Source of the DNA: Bacteroidetes bacterium HGW-Bacteroidetes-7
GTDB taxonomy: Bacteria; Bacteroidota; Bacteroidia; Bacteroidales; UBA932
DNA: 61,021 nucleotides
Reading direction: 5' to 3'
Assembly (NCBI GenBank): GCA_002842465.1
Contig: PHDA01000016.1
Span: 1 to 61,021 of the forward strand
Shown: one piece after another, positions 16,440 through 24,446 of the stretch
How positions within the stretch are numbered: the first letter of the stretch is position 1
How the letters are laid out: every line of letters begins with the position of its first letter
The notes under the pieces: model-generated
What the model was told of the DNA's origin: nothing
The model's input: the letters and a program-made list of their open reading frames with translations, nothing else
Database searches by the model: none
Program-made: the position numbers and the translations under genes

Positions 16440-18080
16440 TCAAATAATTCCTTTACTACTGGGTACAGACTGAGAGTTACCCGAAGCTAATGCCATCTTA
16501 AGAGCTCTTGCAAAAGCTTTAAAAACAGCCTCTGCTTTGTGGTGGTCATTCTCTCCCTCTGCCTTGACATTTAGCGTGAATTTTCCTGCTGAAGCAAGGG
16601 TTGAAAAGAAGTGAGAAAACATTTCGCAAGGGAACTCTCCAATTTTTTCTCCTCTAAAATCAACCTTCCAGCTAAACCCGGCTCTTCCTCCAAGATCAAT
16701 TAAGACTGTTGCCTCTGATTCGTCCATTGGCAGAGAAAAACCATATCTTTCATAGTTGCCTGCTGATGTGAAATATCTGTTGAGGGCATCTCCAAGCACA
16801 ATTGCAACATCCTCTACAGTGTGATGGACATCTACCCAAAGATCTCCGGAAACATCAACATCAAGAGATATTCCCCCGTGTGTTGAAATCTGATCCAGCA
16901 TATGGTCAAAAAACCCGATTCCGGTGTTTAGATATGATAAACCGCCACCTGTGAAGTCCGCTTTGAGAGTTATTGCAGTCTCGCGGGTTATTCTAGTCAC
17001 CTCCACAAATGGATTCTCAGTAGCAGCCAAGGTCTCTTTACCAAAATTTGAAATAAGCATTAAGAGTCTGTCGTTCTCTGCAGGTTTTCCTATTGAAATT
17101 CTAAGACAACCTTCACAACCGTTTGTTTTACTTCTGTCTCTTACAATAACTCCATTATTAAGCAACAAATTATACATTCCTGATGCTTCTTTGAATTTCA
17201 CTAACAGAAAATTTGCGCTGCTATCATAAACCTTGAGCACTTCTGAAAGTTCTGTAAGACCAAGTTTAACCCTTTCCCTCTCTGAAATAATTTCGGCTAA
17301 AGTTTTGCTTCCCTCTTTTATCCTTCTGATTGCCATCTCCTGGCTTACTCTGTTAAGATTATAGGGATACTTAACTCTGTTAAGGTAAGAGATCACCTTG
17401 CTATCACCAAAGGCAAAACCTACCCTTAATGCTGCCATTCCCATAGATTTTGACATGGTCTGCAAAACAACAAGATTAGGATACTCTTTTAGTAGAGGAA
17501 TATAGCCGGAATCCCCCGAAAAATCTCCGTAAGCTTCATCAACAACAACCAACCCCTTAAATTCTTTTACTACACTAAGGACAGTCTCTTTATCAAGCAG
17601 ATTGCCCGTTGGGTTATTGGGTGAGCAGAGGAAAATCACCTTTGTATTTTTGTCAATCAACTTTAGTAGTGCTTGGGAATCCAGACTGAAATCATCTTTA
17701 AGAGGAGCCTCTCTGTATTCGATATCATTTATTGAAGCGGCAACCTTGTACATACCGTAGGTTGGTGAAATAGATAAGATATTATCTCTGCCCGGTTCAC
17801 AAAAAACTCTTATAACAAGGTCGATTGCCTCGTCACTACCATTTCCGGCAAAGATCATATCCTCATTAACTCCTTTTATCAAAGCCAGTTCACGCTTTAA
17901 TATTTTATGATGAGGGTCGGGATATCTGTTATAGCCAGTATTGTATGGGTTTTCGTTTGCATCAAGGTATGTTCCATAGCCCACATTACTCTCATCTCTT
18001 GCTGTTGAGTATGGGGTAAGCCTTTTTATATTTTCCCTAACTATTGATTCGGGAAAGTTTTCTGAAATTGGAGTAGTCAT
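16440..18080 (-). CDS. hisCB: HisC-HisB fusion: histidinol-phosphate aminotransferase / imidazoleglycerol-phosphate dehydratase
   Basis: One open frame of 546 residues joins two enzymes. Residues ~1-350 are a HisC aminotransferase: LDANENPY, SPNNPTGN, VVDEAYGDF, the PLP Lys near 211 (MSKSMG) and CLRISIG. Residues ~355-546 are the IGP dehydratase: GFFDHMLDQISTHG, VDVHHTVEDVAI, HFFSTLASAG and GENDHHKAEAVFKAFARA (metal-binding His clusters). It carries steps 6 and 7 of the pathway. The usual Bacteroidota HisB joins a phosphatase with the dehydratase instead; that phosphatase is absent here. No frameshift or stop lies at the junction. Start is ATG 18080; the TTG two codons upstream was rejected. 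Confidence 0.95.
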   Translation of the reverse strand: MTTPISENFPESIVRENIKRLTPYSTARDESNVGYGTYLDANENPYNTGYNRYPDPHHKILKRELALIKGVNEDMIFAGNGSDEAIDLVIRVFCEPGRDNILSISPTYGMYKVAASINDIEYREAPLKDDFSLDSQALLKLIDKNTKVIFLCSPNNPTGNLLDKETVLSVVKEFKGLVVVDEAYGDFSGDSGYIPLLKEYPNLVVLQTMSKSMGMAALRVGFAFGDSKVISYLNRVKYPYNLNRVSQEMAIRRIKEGSKTLAEIISERERVKLGLTELSEVLKVYDSSANFLLVKFKEASGMYNLLLNNGVIVRDRSKTNGCEGCLRISIGKPAENDRLLMLISNFGKETLAATENPFVEVTRITRETAITLKADFTGGGLSYLNTGIGFFDHMLDQISTHGGISLDVDVSGDLWVDVHHTVEDVAIVLGDALNRYFTSAGNYERYGFSLPMDESEATVLIDLGGRAGFSWKVDFRGEKIGEFPCEMFSHFFSTLASAGKFTLNVKAEGENDHHKAEAVFKAFARALKMALASGNSQSVPSSKGII

Positions 18081-18107
18081 TGTCAACTTTTTTATTGTTA
18101 TAGTAGC

Positions 18108-19388
18108 TTAACGCTTTTGCTTAAGCCTAATCTCCGCGGCATTTTTGTGTGCATCCAGCCCTTCGGCAGCTGCCATAACCGAAATTACCGGTCCAAGGTT
18201 TTTAATGCCGTCATTGGTTAATTCCTGAAATGTAATTGTCTTCCTAAAGCTCTCCAGGGAGAGTGAACCTGAAGATCGGGCCCATCCGTTGGTTGGAAGC
18301 GTGTGGTTAGTCCCGGAGGCGTAATCCCCTGCACTTTCCGGTGACCAATTTCCAATAAATACACTTCCTGCTGCAGTTATCTTATTAGCAATTTCCCATG
18401 GATTCTTAAGTGCAATAATGAGGTGTTCGGGAGCATAATCGTTTGAAAAACCAACCATGTTATCTCTCTCCTCAAACACAATAACCCTGCTTGTTTCAAG
18501 TGTTCCTTCAATCTCTTTAACCCTTGGCAAAGAGCGCTTCTGCTTCTCAACTGCATCTATACATTTTTGCGCCAGTTGTTTTGAGTTGCAAAGCAATATG
18601 ACTTGAGAATCTGAACCGTGCTCTGCCTGAGAAAGCAAGTCTGAAGCAACAAAATCAGGATTTGATGTTTCATCGGCCATAACCAACAATTCCGATGGGC
18701 CTGCAACCATATCTATTGACACATACTTACTTACAAGCTGCTTAGCTACAGAGACATATTGATTTCCTGGTCCAAATATTTTATCAACCCTCTCAATACT
18801 CTCTGTTCCAAAAGCCATAGCGGCTATAGCCTGCGCTCCGCCAACGGTTACCACATCGGTAACTCCGGCTTTATATGCTGCATATGCAATAGCGGGGTTA
18901 ATTGTCCCATCTTTTGCAGGGGGTGTGAAGAGGGTTATCTTACTGCACCCGGCAATCTTTGCAGGCAGAGCCAACATAAGAACAGTGGAGAAGAGTGGCG
19001 CAGAACCTCCGGGAATATAGAGGCCAACCCTTTCAACGGGCAAATGTCTCATAAGACATCTTACGCCCTCTGATGTCATCAGGTCAATATCTTTACTAAT
19101 CTGAGCCCTGTGAAACCTCTCTATGTTTTCGCAGGCAGTATCAATTGCCCTTTTAAGCTGATTATCAACCTTAAACTCCGAATCTGTCAGAAGTCTTTTG
19201 TCTGCATAAAGTGATTTAAGCTCAACTCCGTCATATTTTTGAGTAAGATCGTATAGAGCCTTGTCTCCTTGTTGTTTCACATATGAAATTATCTCAGAGA
19301 CTCTAAGTTCAACAACCGGGTTATCTCCCGATGGTCTGGCCGAAAGCTCGGGCCAAAGTTGAATTTCAGGTTCTAAATAGAGCTTCAT
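18108..19388 (-). CDS. hisD: Histidinol dehydrogenase
   Basis: The 426-residue product carries out the last two oxidations, histidinol to histidine, with NAD. It has the conserved GLYIPGGSAPLFSTVLM, FGPGNQYVSVAK, DMVAGPSELLVMAD, the catalytic Glu-His region YAPEHLI, and the zinc-site Gln/His in LLSQAEHG. Its start touches hisG: hisD begins at 19388, the last base of the hisG stop codon. Position second in the operon fits the classic his order. Confidence 0.97.
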   Translation of the reverse strand: MKLYLEPEIQLWPELSARPSGDNPVVELRVSEIISYVKQQGDKALYDLTQKYDGVELKSLYADKRLLTDSEFKVDNQLKRAIDTACENIERFHRAQISKDIDLMTSEGVRCLMRHLPVERVGLYIPGGSAPLFSTVLMLALPAKIAGCSKITLFTPPAKDGTINPAIAYAAYKAGVTDVVTVGGAQAIAAMAFGTESIERVDKIFGPGNQYVSVAKQLVSKYVSIDMVAGPSELLVMADETSNPDFVASDLLSQAEHGSDSQVILLCNSKQLAQKCIDAVEKQKRSLPRVKEIEGTLETSRVIVFEERDNMVGFSNDYAPEHLIIALKNPWEIANKITAAGSVFIGNWSPESAGDYASGTNHTLPTNGWARSSGSLSLESFRKTITFQELTNDGIKNLGPVISVMAAAEGLDAHKNAAEIRLKQKR

Positions 19389-20239
19389 TAGGGTAAAATT
19401 TTATCAAGCGAGAGGACAAGAATTCCTTCTGCACCAATGGATTTTAACTTTTCAATTTTTGACCAGATATCTTTCTCTTCTACAACAACGTGCATCGAGC
19501 ACCATCCCTTTTGTGCAAGAGGTAATATTGTAGGGCTTCTCATACCTGGAAGAATAACTATAGCATCTTCAATCTTCTCTTCAGGAAGGTTTAATAGCAT
19601 ATACTTCATCCCACGACTTCTCTCAACTGCCTCAAAACGTGCTATCAGCTGATTTACCTCTGCCCTCTTCTGTTGGTCAAGTTCTCTGTTACTAACCAAG
19701 ACGGCCTCTGAGTAGAAGACCTTTTCAACCTCTTTTAAGCCGTTGGTAATGAGGGTTCCCCCCGAACTAACAATATCAAAAATGGCATCGGCCATACCCA
19801 CAGAGGGTGCCACCTCTACAGAACCTGCTATTTTATGAATCTCTGCCTTAATGCCCTTTTCAAGAAAATACTGGGAAAGGATGGCCGGATATGATGTAGC
19901 AACACGTTTTCCGTTAAAATAACCAAGGCCGTTGTAATCTGTTGTTTTGGGTACGGCTAGAGATATTCTGCATTTACTAAATCCCAGATAGTGAGCGATG
20001 TCAATACTCAAACCTCTCTCTTCAACCTCATTTAAACCAACAATACCTATATCGGCAACACCCATAGCTACTGCTCCGGGAATATCATCATCCCTTAGAA
20101 ACAGAACCTCCATAGGAAAGTCCCCACATTTTGCCAGTAATTTTCTTTTGCTCTCTTCAATTGAGAGTCCCGCTTCTGAGAGTAACTGCATGCTCTCGTC
20201 GCTTAATCTTCCTTTTGCTTGTACTGCAATTCTTATCAT
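19388..20239 (-). CDS. hisG: ATP phosphoribosyltransferase, long form
   Basis: This is the first enzyme of histidine synthesis and the feedback-controlled step. The 283-residue length and a C-terminal ACT-like domain (about 205-283) mark the long HisG form, which does not need HisZ. Motifs include VQAKGRLSDES at the start and the PRPP-binding region near DIVSSGGTLITNG. The ATG at 20239 lies about 14 bases after the T-run of the attenuator, so the gene is transcribed only by read-through of that hairpin. Confidence 0.96.
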   Translation of the reverse strand: MIRIAVQAKGRLSDESMQLLSEAGLSIEESKRKLLAKCGDFPMEVLFLRDDDIPGAVAMGVADIGIVGLNEVEERGLSIDIAHYLGFSKCRISLAVPKTTDYNGLGYFNGKRVATSYPAILSQYFLEKGIKAEIHKIAGSVEVAPSVGMADAIFDIVSSGGTLITNGLKEVEKVFYSEAVLVSNRELDQQKRAEVNQLIARFEAVERSRGMKYMLLNLPEEKIEDAIVILPGMRSPTILPLAQKGWCSMHVVVEEKDIWSKIEKLKSIGAEGILVLSLDKILP

Positions 20240-20252
20240 AATAGATGTGTGT

Positions 20253-20287
20253 AAAAAAAAAGAGGGCTAACCTTTCGGTAAGCCCTC
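20253..20287 (-). terminator. his attenuator terminator hairpin
   Basis: On the minus strand GAGGGCTTACC, a GAAA tetraloop and GGTTAGCCCTC form an 11-bp stem with one T-T mismatch, followed at once by nine T (plus-strand A run 20253-20261). It lies between the leader peptide and hisG. An alternative 8-bp pairing between 20341-20348 and 20276-20283 (CGGTAGGC with GCTTACCG, one G-U) would break the stem, giving a mutually exclusive antiterminator. Confidence 0.85.
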
Positions 20288-20311
20288 AAACTATAATATA
20301 TCTTATTTTAT

Positions 20312-20401
20312 TTATCTCATAGATACAAATAGCCATTCTTGCCTACCGTTAAACTGCAGGTGATGATGATGTAGTGAATGGATATTTGAAATAATGTTCA
20401 T
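20312..20401 (-). CDS. hisL: his operon leader peptide (attenuation sensor)
   Basis: A 29-codon frame starts with ATG at 20401 and ends with TAA at 20312-20314. Its product contains NIHSLHHHHLQFNG: four consecutive His codons plus one more three codons earlier. It starts about a dozen bases after the predicted transcription start. The gene right after it is hisG, and a terminator lies in between. A ribosome stalled on the His codons for lack of charged tRNA-His would stand just before CGGTAGGC, the proposed 5' arm of the antiterminator. The peptide has no other likely role. I name it hisL by analogy with other his leaders. Confidence 0.88.
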   Translation of the reverse strand: MNIISNIHSLHHHHLQFNGRQEWLFVSMR

Positions 20402-20419
20402 CTCTCTTTTTTCAGGTGT

Positions 20420-20452
20420 CAAATGTAATGCAATTTTATTCTAATTCACCAA
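20420..20452 (-). promoter_or_regulatory. Promoter of the his operon
   Basis: On the minus strand TTGG (20449-20452), a 21-base spacer and TACATTTG (20420-20427) match the Bacteroidota -33/-7 pattern, with one substitution in the -33 box. Predicted transcription start is near 20413, giving a short leader of about a dozen bases before the hisL ATG. Confidence 0.65.
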
Positions 20453-20469
20453 TTTTTTTAAATAAATTA

Positions 20470-21246
20470 TTAATAAACATGTATACTTCCTTGTGCTGCA
20501 GGAAGATAATTAACACCCAACCAGGTTATCATAAGCATTACAAATGCTAAGGGAAGTATCCATAATATGACTCTGAGAGGGTATTTTTGTACTCTTGCGT
20601 GAATGTAAATAACATAAACTGCTGCTGTAATAAATGCCCAAACCTCTTTTGGATCCCATGTCCAGTAATCTCCCCAAGCCTCTTTAGCCCATATTGCACC
20701 CAGCAACATTCCGGTCATCAAAAAACCAAGCCCTATGTACGTTAAATTGTCAATTAACGGCATTAACCTTTCGCTTTTACTCTTTAACTCCCTTATAGCG
20801 ATGAATGATGCTATTGTTGCAGCTCCAAACATTGCATAAGAGAGAATATAGACCGTAACATGAGGTACAAACCATATACTTTGAAGTGCAGGCATAAGGT
20901 TGGTAAAGTGTATTTCGGGCTTTAACAGATTAACCGCAATGAATACCCCCGAAACAAGAACACTGTACCCGACCAACCATTTGTACCTCCACCTTAACCA
21001 GGTTCCAAACCCTACCAGAGTTATGAAAAATGAGTACCAAAGTCTTGTCTCTCCCATTGTTCTCAATGGAGGGTGCCCAATATCTCTCCACAGAAGGAGT
21101 ATGAAGGCCAAAAATAGAGCAAGCCCGGCAGAAATAAGAATATTGCCTGTAATAGCAGTTTTCTTATTTAGGTATAGTGATGCTACTCCAATTATCCAAA
21201 GCAACATACATGCTAGTGAAAACCAAATAAAATTGTCCCACATCAT
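20470..21246 (-). CDS. ccsA: System II cytochrome c biogenesis protein CcsA/ResC
   Basis: The 258-residue membrane protein has about eight hydrophobic helices and the tryptophan-rich WWD haem-handling motif (WGDYWTWDPKEVWAF, about residues 175-190), plus flanking His candidates (PHVTVY, IHARVQ). CcsA with CcsB exports haem and attaches it to CXXCH motifs outside the inner membrane. Its start overlaps the ccsB stop (ATGA). It ends the nrfH-nrfA-ccsB-ccsA unit, so its likely clients are the two cytochromes encoded just upstream. Confidence 0.92.
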   Translation of the reverse strand: MMWDNFIWFSLACMLLWIIGVASLYLNKKTAITGNILISAGLALFLAFILLLWRDIGHPPLRTMGETRLWYSFFITLVGFGTWLRWRYKWLVGYSVLVSGVFIAVNLLKPEIHFTNLMPALQSIWFVPHVTVYILSYAMFGAATIASFIAIRELKSKSERLMPLIDNLTYIGLGFLMTGMLLGAIWAKEAWGDYWTWDPKEVWAFITAAVYVIYIHARVQKYPLRVILWILPLAFVMLMITWLGVNYLPAAQGSIHVY

Positions 21247-22373
21247 GATTTACCTCCCTTCCAAAATAGTGTTATTGCACCAAAAATCATCATTATCATA
21301 CCTATGTAGGCAGGAATTATCCAAGGATCATATACCAGTTCAAAAAGTGACCAGACAGAGTCTCTCCCTCTTGCAGAATCGTAAGAGTGCTGGTATATTT
21401 TCCAACCTCCAATTGTCATTGGGTGGTTCACCCTTATTATTCCGTTTTTGACCTTTCCGCTTTGGGTATAAGCCTCAACCTTTGATCTGAACTCTTTGGG
21501 TTCAGGAGAGGTCATTGCTACACAGTAAGTACTGTCCAGGCTAAGGGTCTTAAAGTGTTGAAAATAGTTGCCGCAACTCACCCAACCTTCTGTTGCCTCA
21601 TCGGAATATATATCAGTCACCCTCACAAAGGCAGCCGGAGCATATCCTGGTTTATATACGACAGAATCTACAGTCAGAGTCCTGTTTTCGATGGTTGCAA
21701 AAGCATTCAGGTTAGCCTCAAAATAGAAGGGGCGCTTTTCAGGAAGAGCTATTCCGGTATTTCTTTCAATAATAGCAAGTTTAGGCGGATACTCATCCAT
21801 TTCAAAATCTTCCAGACTGATTGCAATCGGTAACTCTACAGCCTCAGCTCTCTCCTTACCGCCGCTCTTTTCTGCACGCCACTCCACCTTACCCTCAAAC
21901 ACCCTCATAAAATATCTTGCCTTATCTGCAGAACCCGGGCCGGCAGAAAAAAGAAGAATAAGCAGACCAATGTGATTTAGCATGAAAGAGATATCTTTTC
22001 TGAACTTAAAAATTCTGAGCCTCATTAGCACAGATGCTGTAAGGTTTATCAGCAAAGCCAGATAAATTAGTGTAAATGGCCATGAACTCTTTGCCGAGTT
22101 ACCCGGAACCAGACCCATATAGAGAGCAATAATTGCAACAGTACTAATAAGGATAATTGAAAGGGAGCCCGAAGCCAAATGCTTCAAAGCCCCTTTAAAA
22201 AGAATCAGTAAAACCGGTATCGCGGTTATAAGAATAAGATTTGCCGGAAAGGCAAGTATCTCTCTGTTAAAACCACCGGTAATTACCTGCAGAGCAAGCC
22301 CTGCGACAGTAATGGCAGCTACAATAACGGCCTCTATAGCAATCTTTTGTTCTCTCTTGCCTTTGCCAACCAT
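21243..22373 (-). CDS. ccsB: System II cytochrome c biogenesis protein CcsB/ResB
   Basis: The 376-residue protein has about four N-terminal membrane segments (residues ~13-135), a large periplasmic domain (~150-345, with VNHPMTIGGWKIYQHSYD, typical of ResB), and a last helix (IPAYIGMIMMIFGAITLFW). ResB-type proteins hold reduced apocytochrome for haem ligation by CcsA. In many Bacteroidota CcsB and CcsA are fused; here they are separate but overlapping. The start overlaps the end of nrfA by 40 bases. Confidence 0.88.
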   Translation of the reverse strand: MVGKGKREQKIAIEAVIVAAITVAGLALQVITGGFNREILAFPANLILITAIPVLLILFKGALKHLASGSLSIILISTVAIIALYMGLVPGNSAKSSWPFTLIYLALLINLTASVLMRLRIFKFRKDISFMLNHIGLLILLFSAGPGSADKARYFMRVFEGKVEWRAEKSGGKERAEAVELPIAISLEDFEMDEYPPKLAIIERNTGIALPEKRPFYFEANLNAFATIENRTLTVDSVVYKPGYAPAAFVRVTDIYSDEATEGWVSCGNYFQHFKTLSLDSTYCVAMTSPEPKEFRSKVEAYTQSGKVKNGIIRVNHPMTIGGWKIYQHSYDSARGRDSVWSLFELVYDPWIIPAYIGMIMMIFGAITLFWKGGKS

Positions 22374-23824
22374 TCCGGTACCTTTTCTGCAATAAATTTA
22401 TCTTTAGCGCCTTTAAGTTTTGGCATATCCAGGCCAATGTATTGTTGAGCCTTCTCTTTTGTTGAGATATCCGGAACAGGGATCTCCTCTGTTACGCCTA
22501 GTTGTTTGAGAACCTTGTTAACCTCAAGCTGTGCCTGATAGCTCTTATCAAGACTGTGAGAAAGAATTCTTTGCGTCTCAACCGGTGCATGAAAAGATGC
22601 TCCATGGGATGCAACTGCAAAGTCCCATCGCCATTGTGCAGCCCTTAATAATTTAAGTACCGGCTCCATCTGTTTTTCTGTAGCACCCTTATCCCAGGCA
22701 AACTTAGCTCCAACGTGAGCTTTTACAAGCTCTTCCTCCACCCTGTCTCTGGTCTCAAGAATCTTATCCTGATACTCGTATACATACTTAAGCAGATTCT
22801 CTTCACTGTCTCTGTGACATGTCTGGCAAGTACGGTCAATATATAAAAGGGGCGAAACAAGATGGTGGTCGCTGTACTTTATTGCTCCGTCAGATTTATA
22901 TGGCATATGGCAATCGGCACAAGAGAGACCTCTCTGAGCGTGTGGCCCCATCATGAAAAGCTCATAGTCCGGGTGTTGCGCCTTTAACATAGGTGCTTTA
23001 CTGAGTGTATGAATCCAGTCTGTAAAGCCAACTTCGTCATAGTATTTTTCCATATCCTCCGCAGTCATACCCTTGTCCCAAGGGAATGTAAGGTATTTGC
23101 CATCACCCTTGAAGTAATACTCCACATGGCATTGGGCACAGGCGAGAGAGCGACGATCCTGAATTGTTGATTTGCTAATATCTTTGCCCATTCTGTCAAA
23201 CGCTTCTGTGAGTGCAGGCCTTGAGATGGCAATATTCATATTCTCCGGGTTATGGCAATCGGCACATCCAATTGGATTAACTACCTCATGTCCAAATTCT
23301 GACCATTTTGACTTGTAGAAGTTCTCAATACCCACCTCAGCCATGAGTCTTGGTACGTCAGGACTTTTACATGCCCAGCAAGTTGCCGGTTGCATGTTCT
23401 CTTCAATAGTCATTGGAGCCCCTGTTCTGAGGGTGTGAACTACATCTTCAACCGCATAAGCATGGCCTCTTGGAGCCGAATAGTCTCGCGAAAATGCATA
23501 GCCGGCCCACAATACAACCATATTTGGTCTCATCTCAAGAACATCAACGAATTTGTTTCCGTTGTGTTTACTCTCGAACTCCATCTCCTTTGTTTTTATC
23601 CAGGTTTCGAACTCGCGCGGGTAATTTTCACCCCAGATTTCGCTTCTGGATTCTATACCTTTAATCTCAACTCTTTTATTGTTGAAAAGAGTTGCAATCT
23701 CTGCCCTTCTCTCTGTAACTGATGCTGCAAGCAGCCCCAGCAGAAACACGACCACTATTGTGCCGGCAAAGAGGGTCCACAAAAGTGCAACCCGGTGTTT
23801 TTCGAAGTATTTTTTAACTTTCAT
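22334..23824 (-). CDS. nrfA: Ammonia-forming cytochrome c nitrite reductase, catalytic subunit
   Basis: The 496-residue pentahaem cytochrome reduces nitrite to ammonium with six electrons. Haem sites appear in order: CWACK (about 149-153, the lysine-ligated active haem), CADCH (~187), CAQCH (~229, followed by VEYYF with the active-site Tyr), CADCH (~302) and CQTCH (~333). The catalytic His of KAQHPDYE is near 284. An uncleaved N-terminal helix (residues ~12-34) anchors it. It begins 11 bases after the nrfH stop. NrfA enzymes can also reduce sulfite in vitro, which is of note given the dsrC locus in the same window. Confidence 0.97.
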   Translation of the reverse strand: MKVKKYFEKHRVALLWTLFAGTIVVVFLLGLLAASVTERRAEIATLFNNKRVEIKGIESRSEIWGENYPREFETWIKTKEMEFESKHNGNKFVDVLEMRPNMVVLWAGYAFSRDYSAPRGHAYAVEDVVHTLRTGAPMTIEENMQPATCWACKSPDVPRLMAEVGIENFYKSKWSEFGHEVVNPIGCADCHNPENMNIAISRPALTEAFDRMGKDISKSTIQDRRSLACAQCHVEYYFKGDGKYLTFPWDKGMTAEDMEKYYDEVGFTDWIHTLSKAPMLKAQHPDYELFMMGPHAQRGLSCADCHMPYKSDGAIKYSDHHLVSPLLYIDRTCQTCHRDSEENLLKYVYEYQDKILETRDRVEEELVKAHVGAKFAWDKGATEKQMEPVLKLLRAAQWRWDFAVASHGASFHAPVETQRILSHSLDKSYQAQLEVNKVLKQLGVTEEIPVPDISTKEKAQQYIGLDMPKLKGAKDKFIAEKVPEWLAKARENKRLL

Positions 23825-23835
23825 AGAGGTAAGTT

Positions 23836-24405
23836 TTATCTTTTCATCATCTTATTAAGCCACTGAGGTACTGGCGACTCCGGCAGGGGAACGATAGCAT
23901 TAGGACTCATCGCAAGATTAGATATCATCCCGTGAGGAACATCTCTGTGACAATCCCAACAGGCACGAGCTTCGCCCTTCTCTACCTGGGCGTATTTTAC
24001 CATTCCAGTTTTTACAAACTCGGTATTGAGCTGGGTGTGACATCTGATACAGTTTTCCATAATAGCTCCGTAACTCTCGCTTCGCGGCCTTATCACCTGC
24101 GGTTCCATCCTTAGCGTGAAAATGGCTGCGTGGTAAAGACCATCTTTTGCTTTAAATGCGTAACCCCTTATGAAGTTGTCCTGTGGCACGTGGCAATCGT
24201 TACAATTGGTCCAGGGTTGATGTGAGCTCTTTTGCCATGATTGGTAATAAGGTGCCATAATATGGCAATTGACGCAGGCTGATGGGTCATCCGAAAGGTA
24301 TGAAGCCATACGGGAAACATATGCCAGATAAAATAAGAGACCCACCGCTATTCCAAGTAGAATAACGGTAGGTACTATAAGTTGCCGTGGGAATATTCTC
24401 GCCAT
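23836..24405 (-). CDS. nrfH: NrfH tetrahaem menaquinol dehydrogenase subunit
   Basis: The 190-residue NapC/NirT-family protein has an N-terminal anchor helix (VPTVILLGIAVGLLFYLAYV) and four haem motifs, CVNCH, CNDCH, CIRCH and CWDCH. It takes electrons from menaquinol and passes them to NrfA. I start it at ATG 24405 (MARIFPRQ); extension to 24450 would overlap the peptidase stop and is less likely. A lone -7-like box TATATTTG (24429-24436, minus strand) lies just upstream, so nrfHA may have its own promoter besides read-through. Confidence 0.93.
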   Translation of the reverse strand: MARIFPRQLIVPTVILLGIAVGLLFYLAYVSRMASYLSDDPSACVNCHIMAPYYQSWQKSSHQPWTNCNDCHVPQDNFIRGYAFKAKDGLYHAAIFTLRMEPQVIRPRSESYGAIMENCIRCHTQLNTEFVKTGMVKYAQVEKGEARACWDCHRDVPHGMISNLAMSPNAIVPLPESPVPQWLNKMMKR

Positions 24406-24446
24406 AGGCTTGTGTTTATCTGTTATAACAAATATAACAAAATAAA

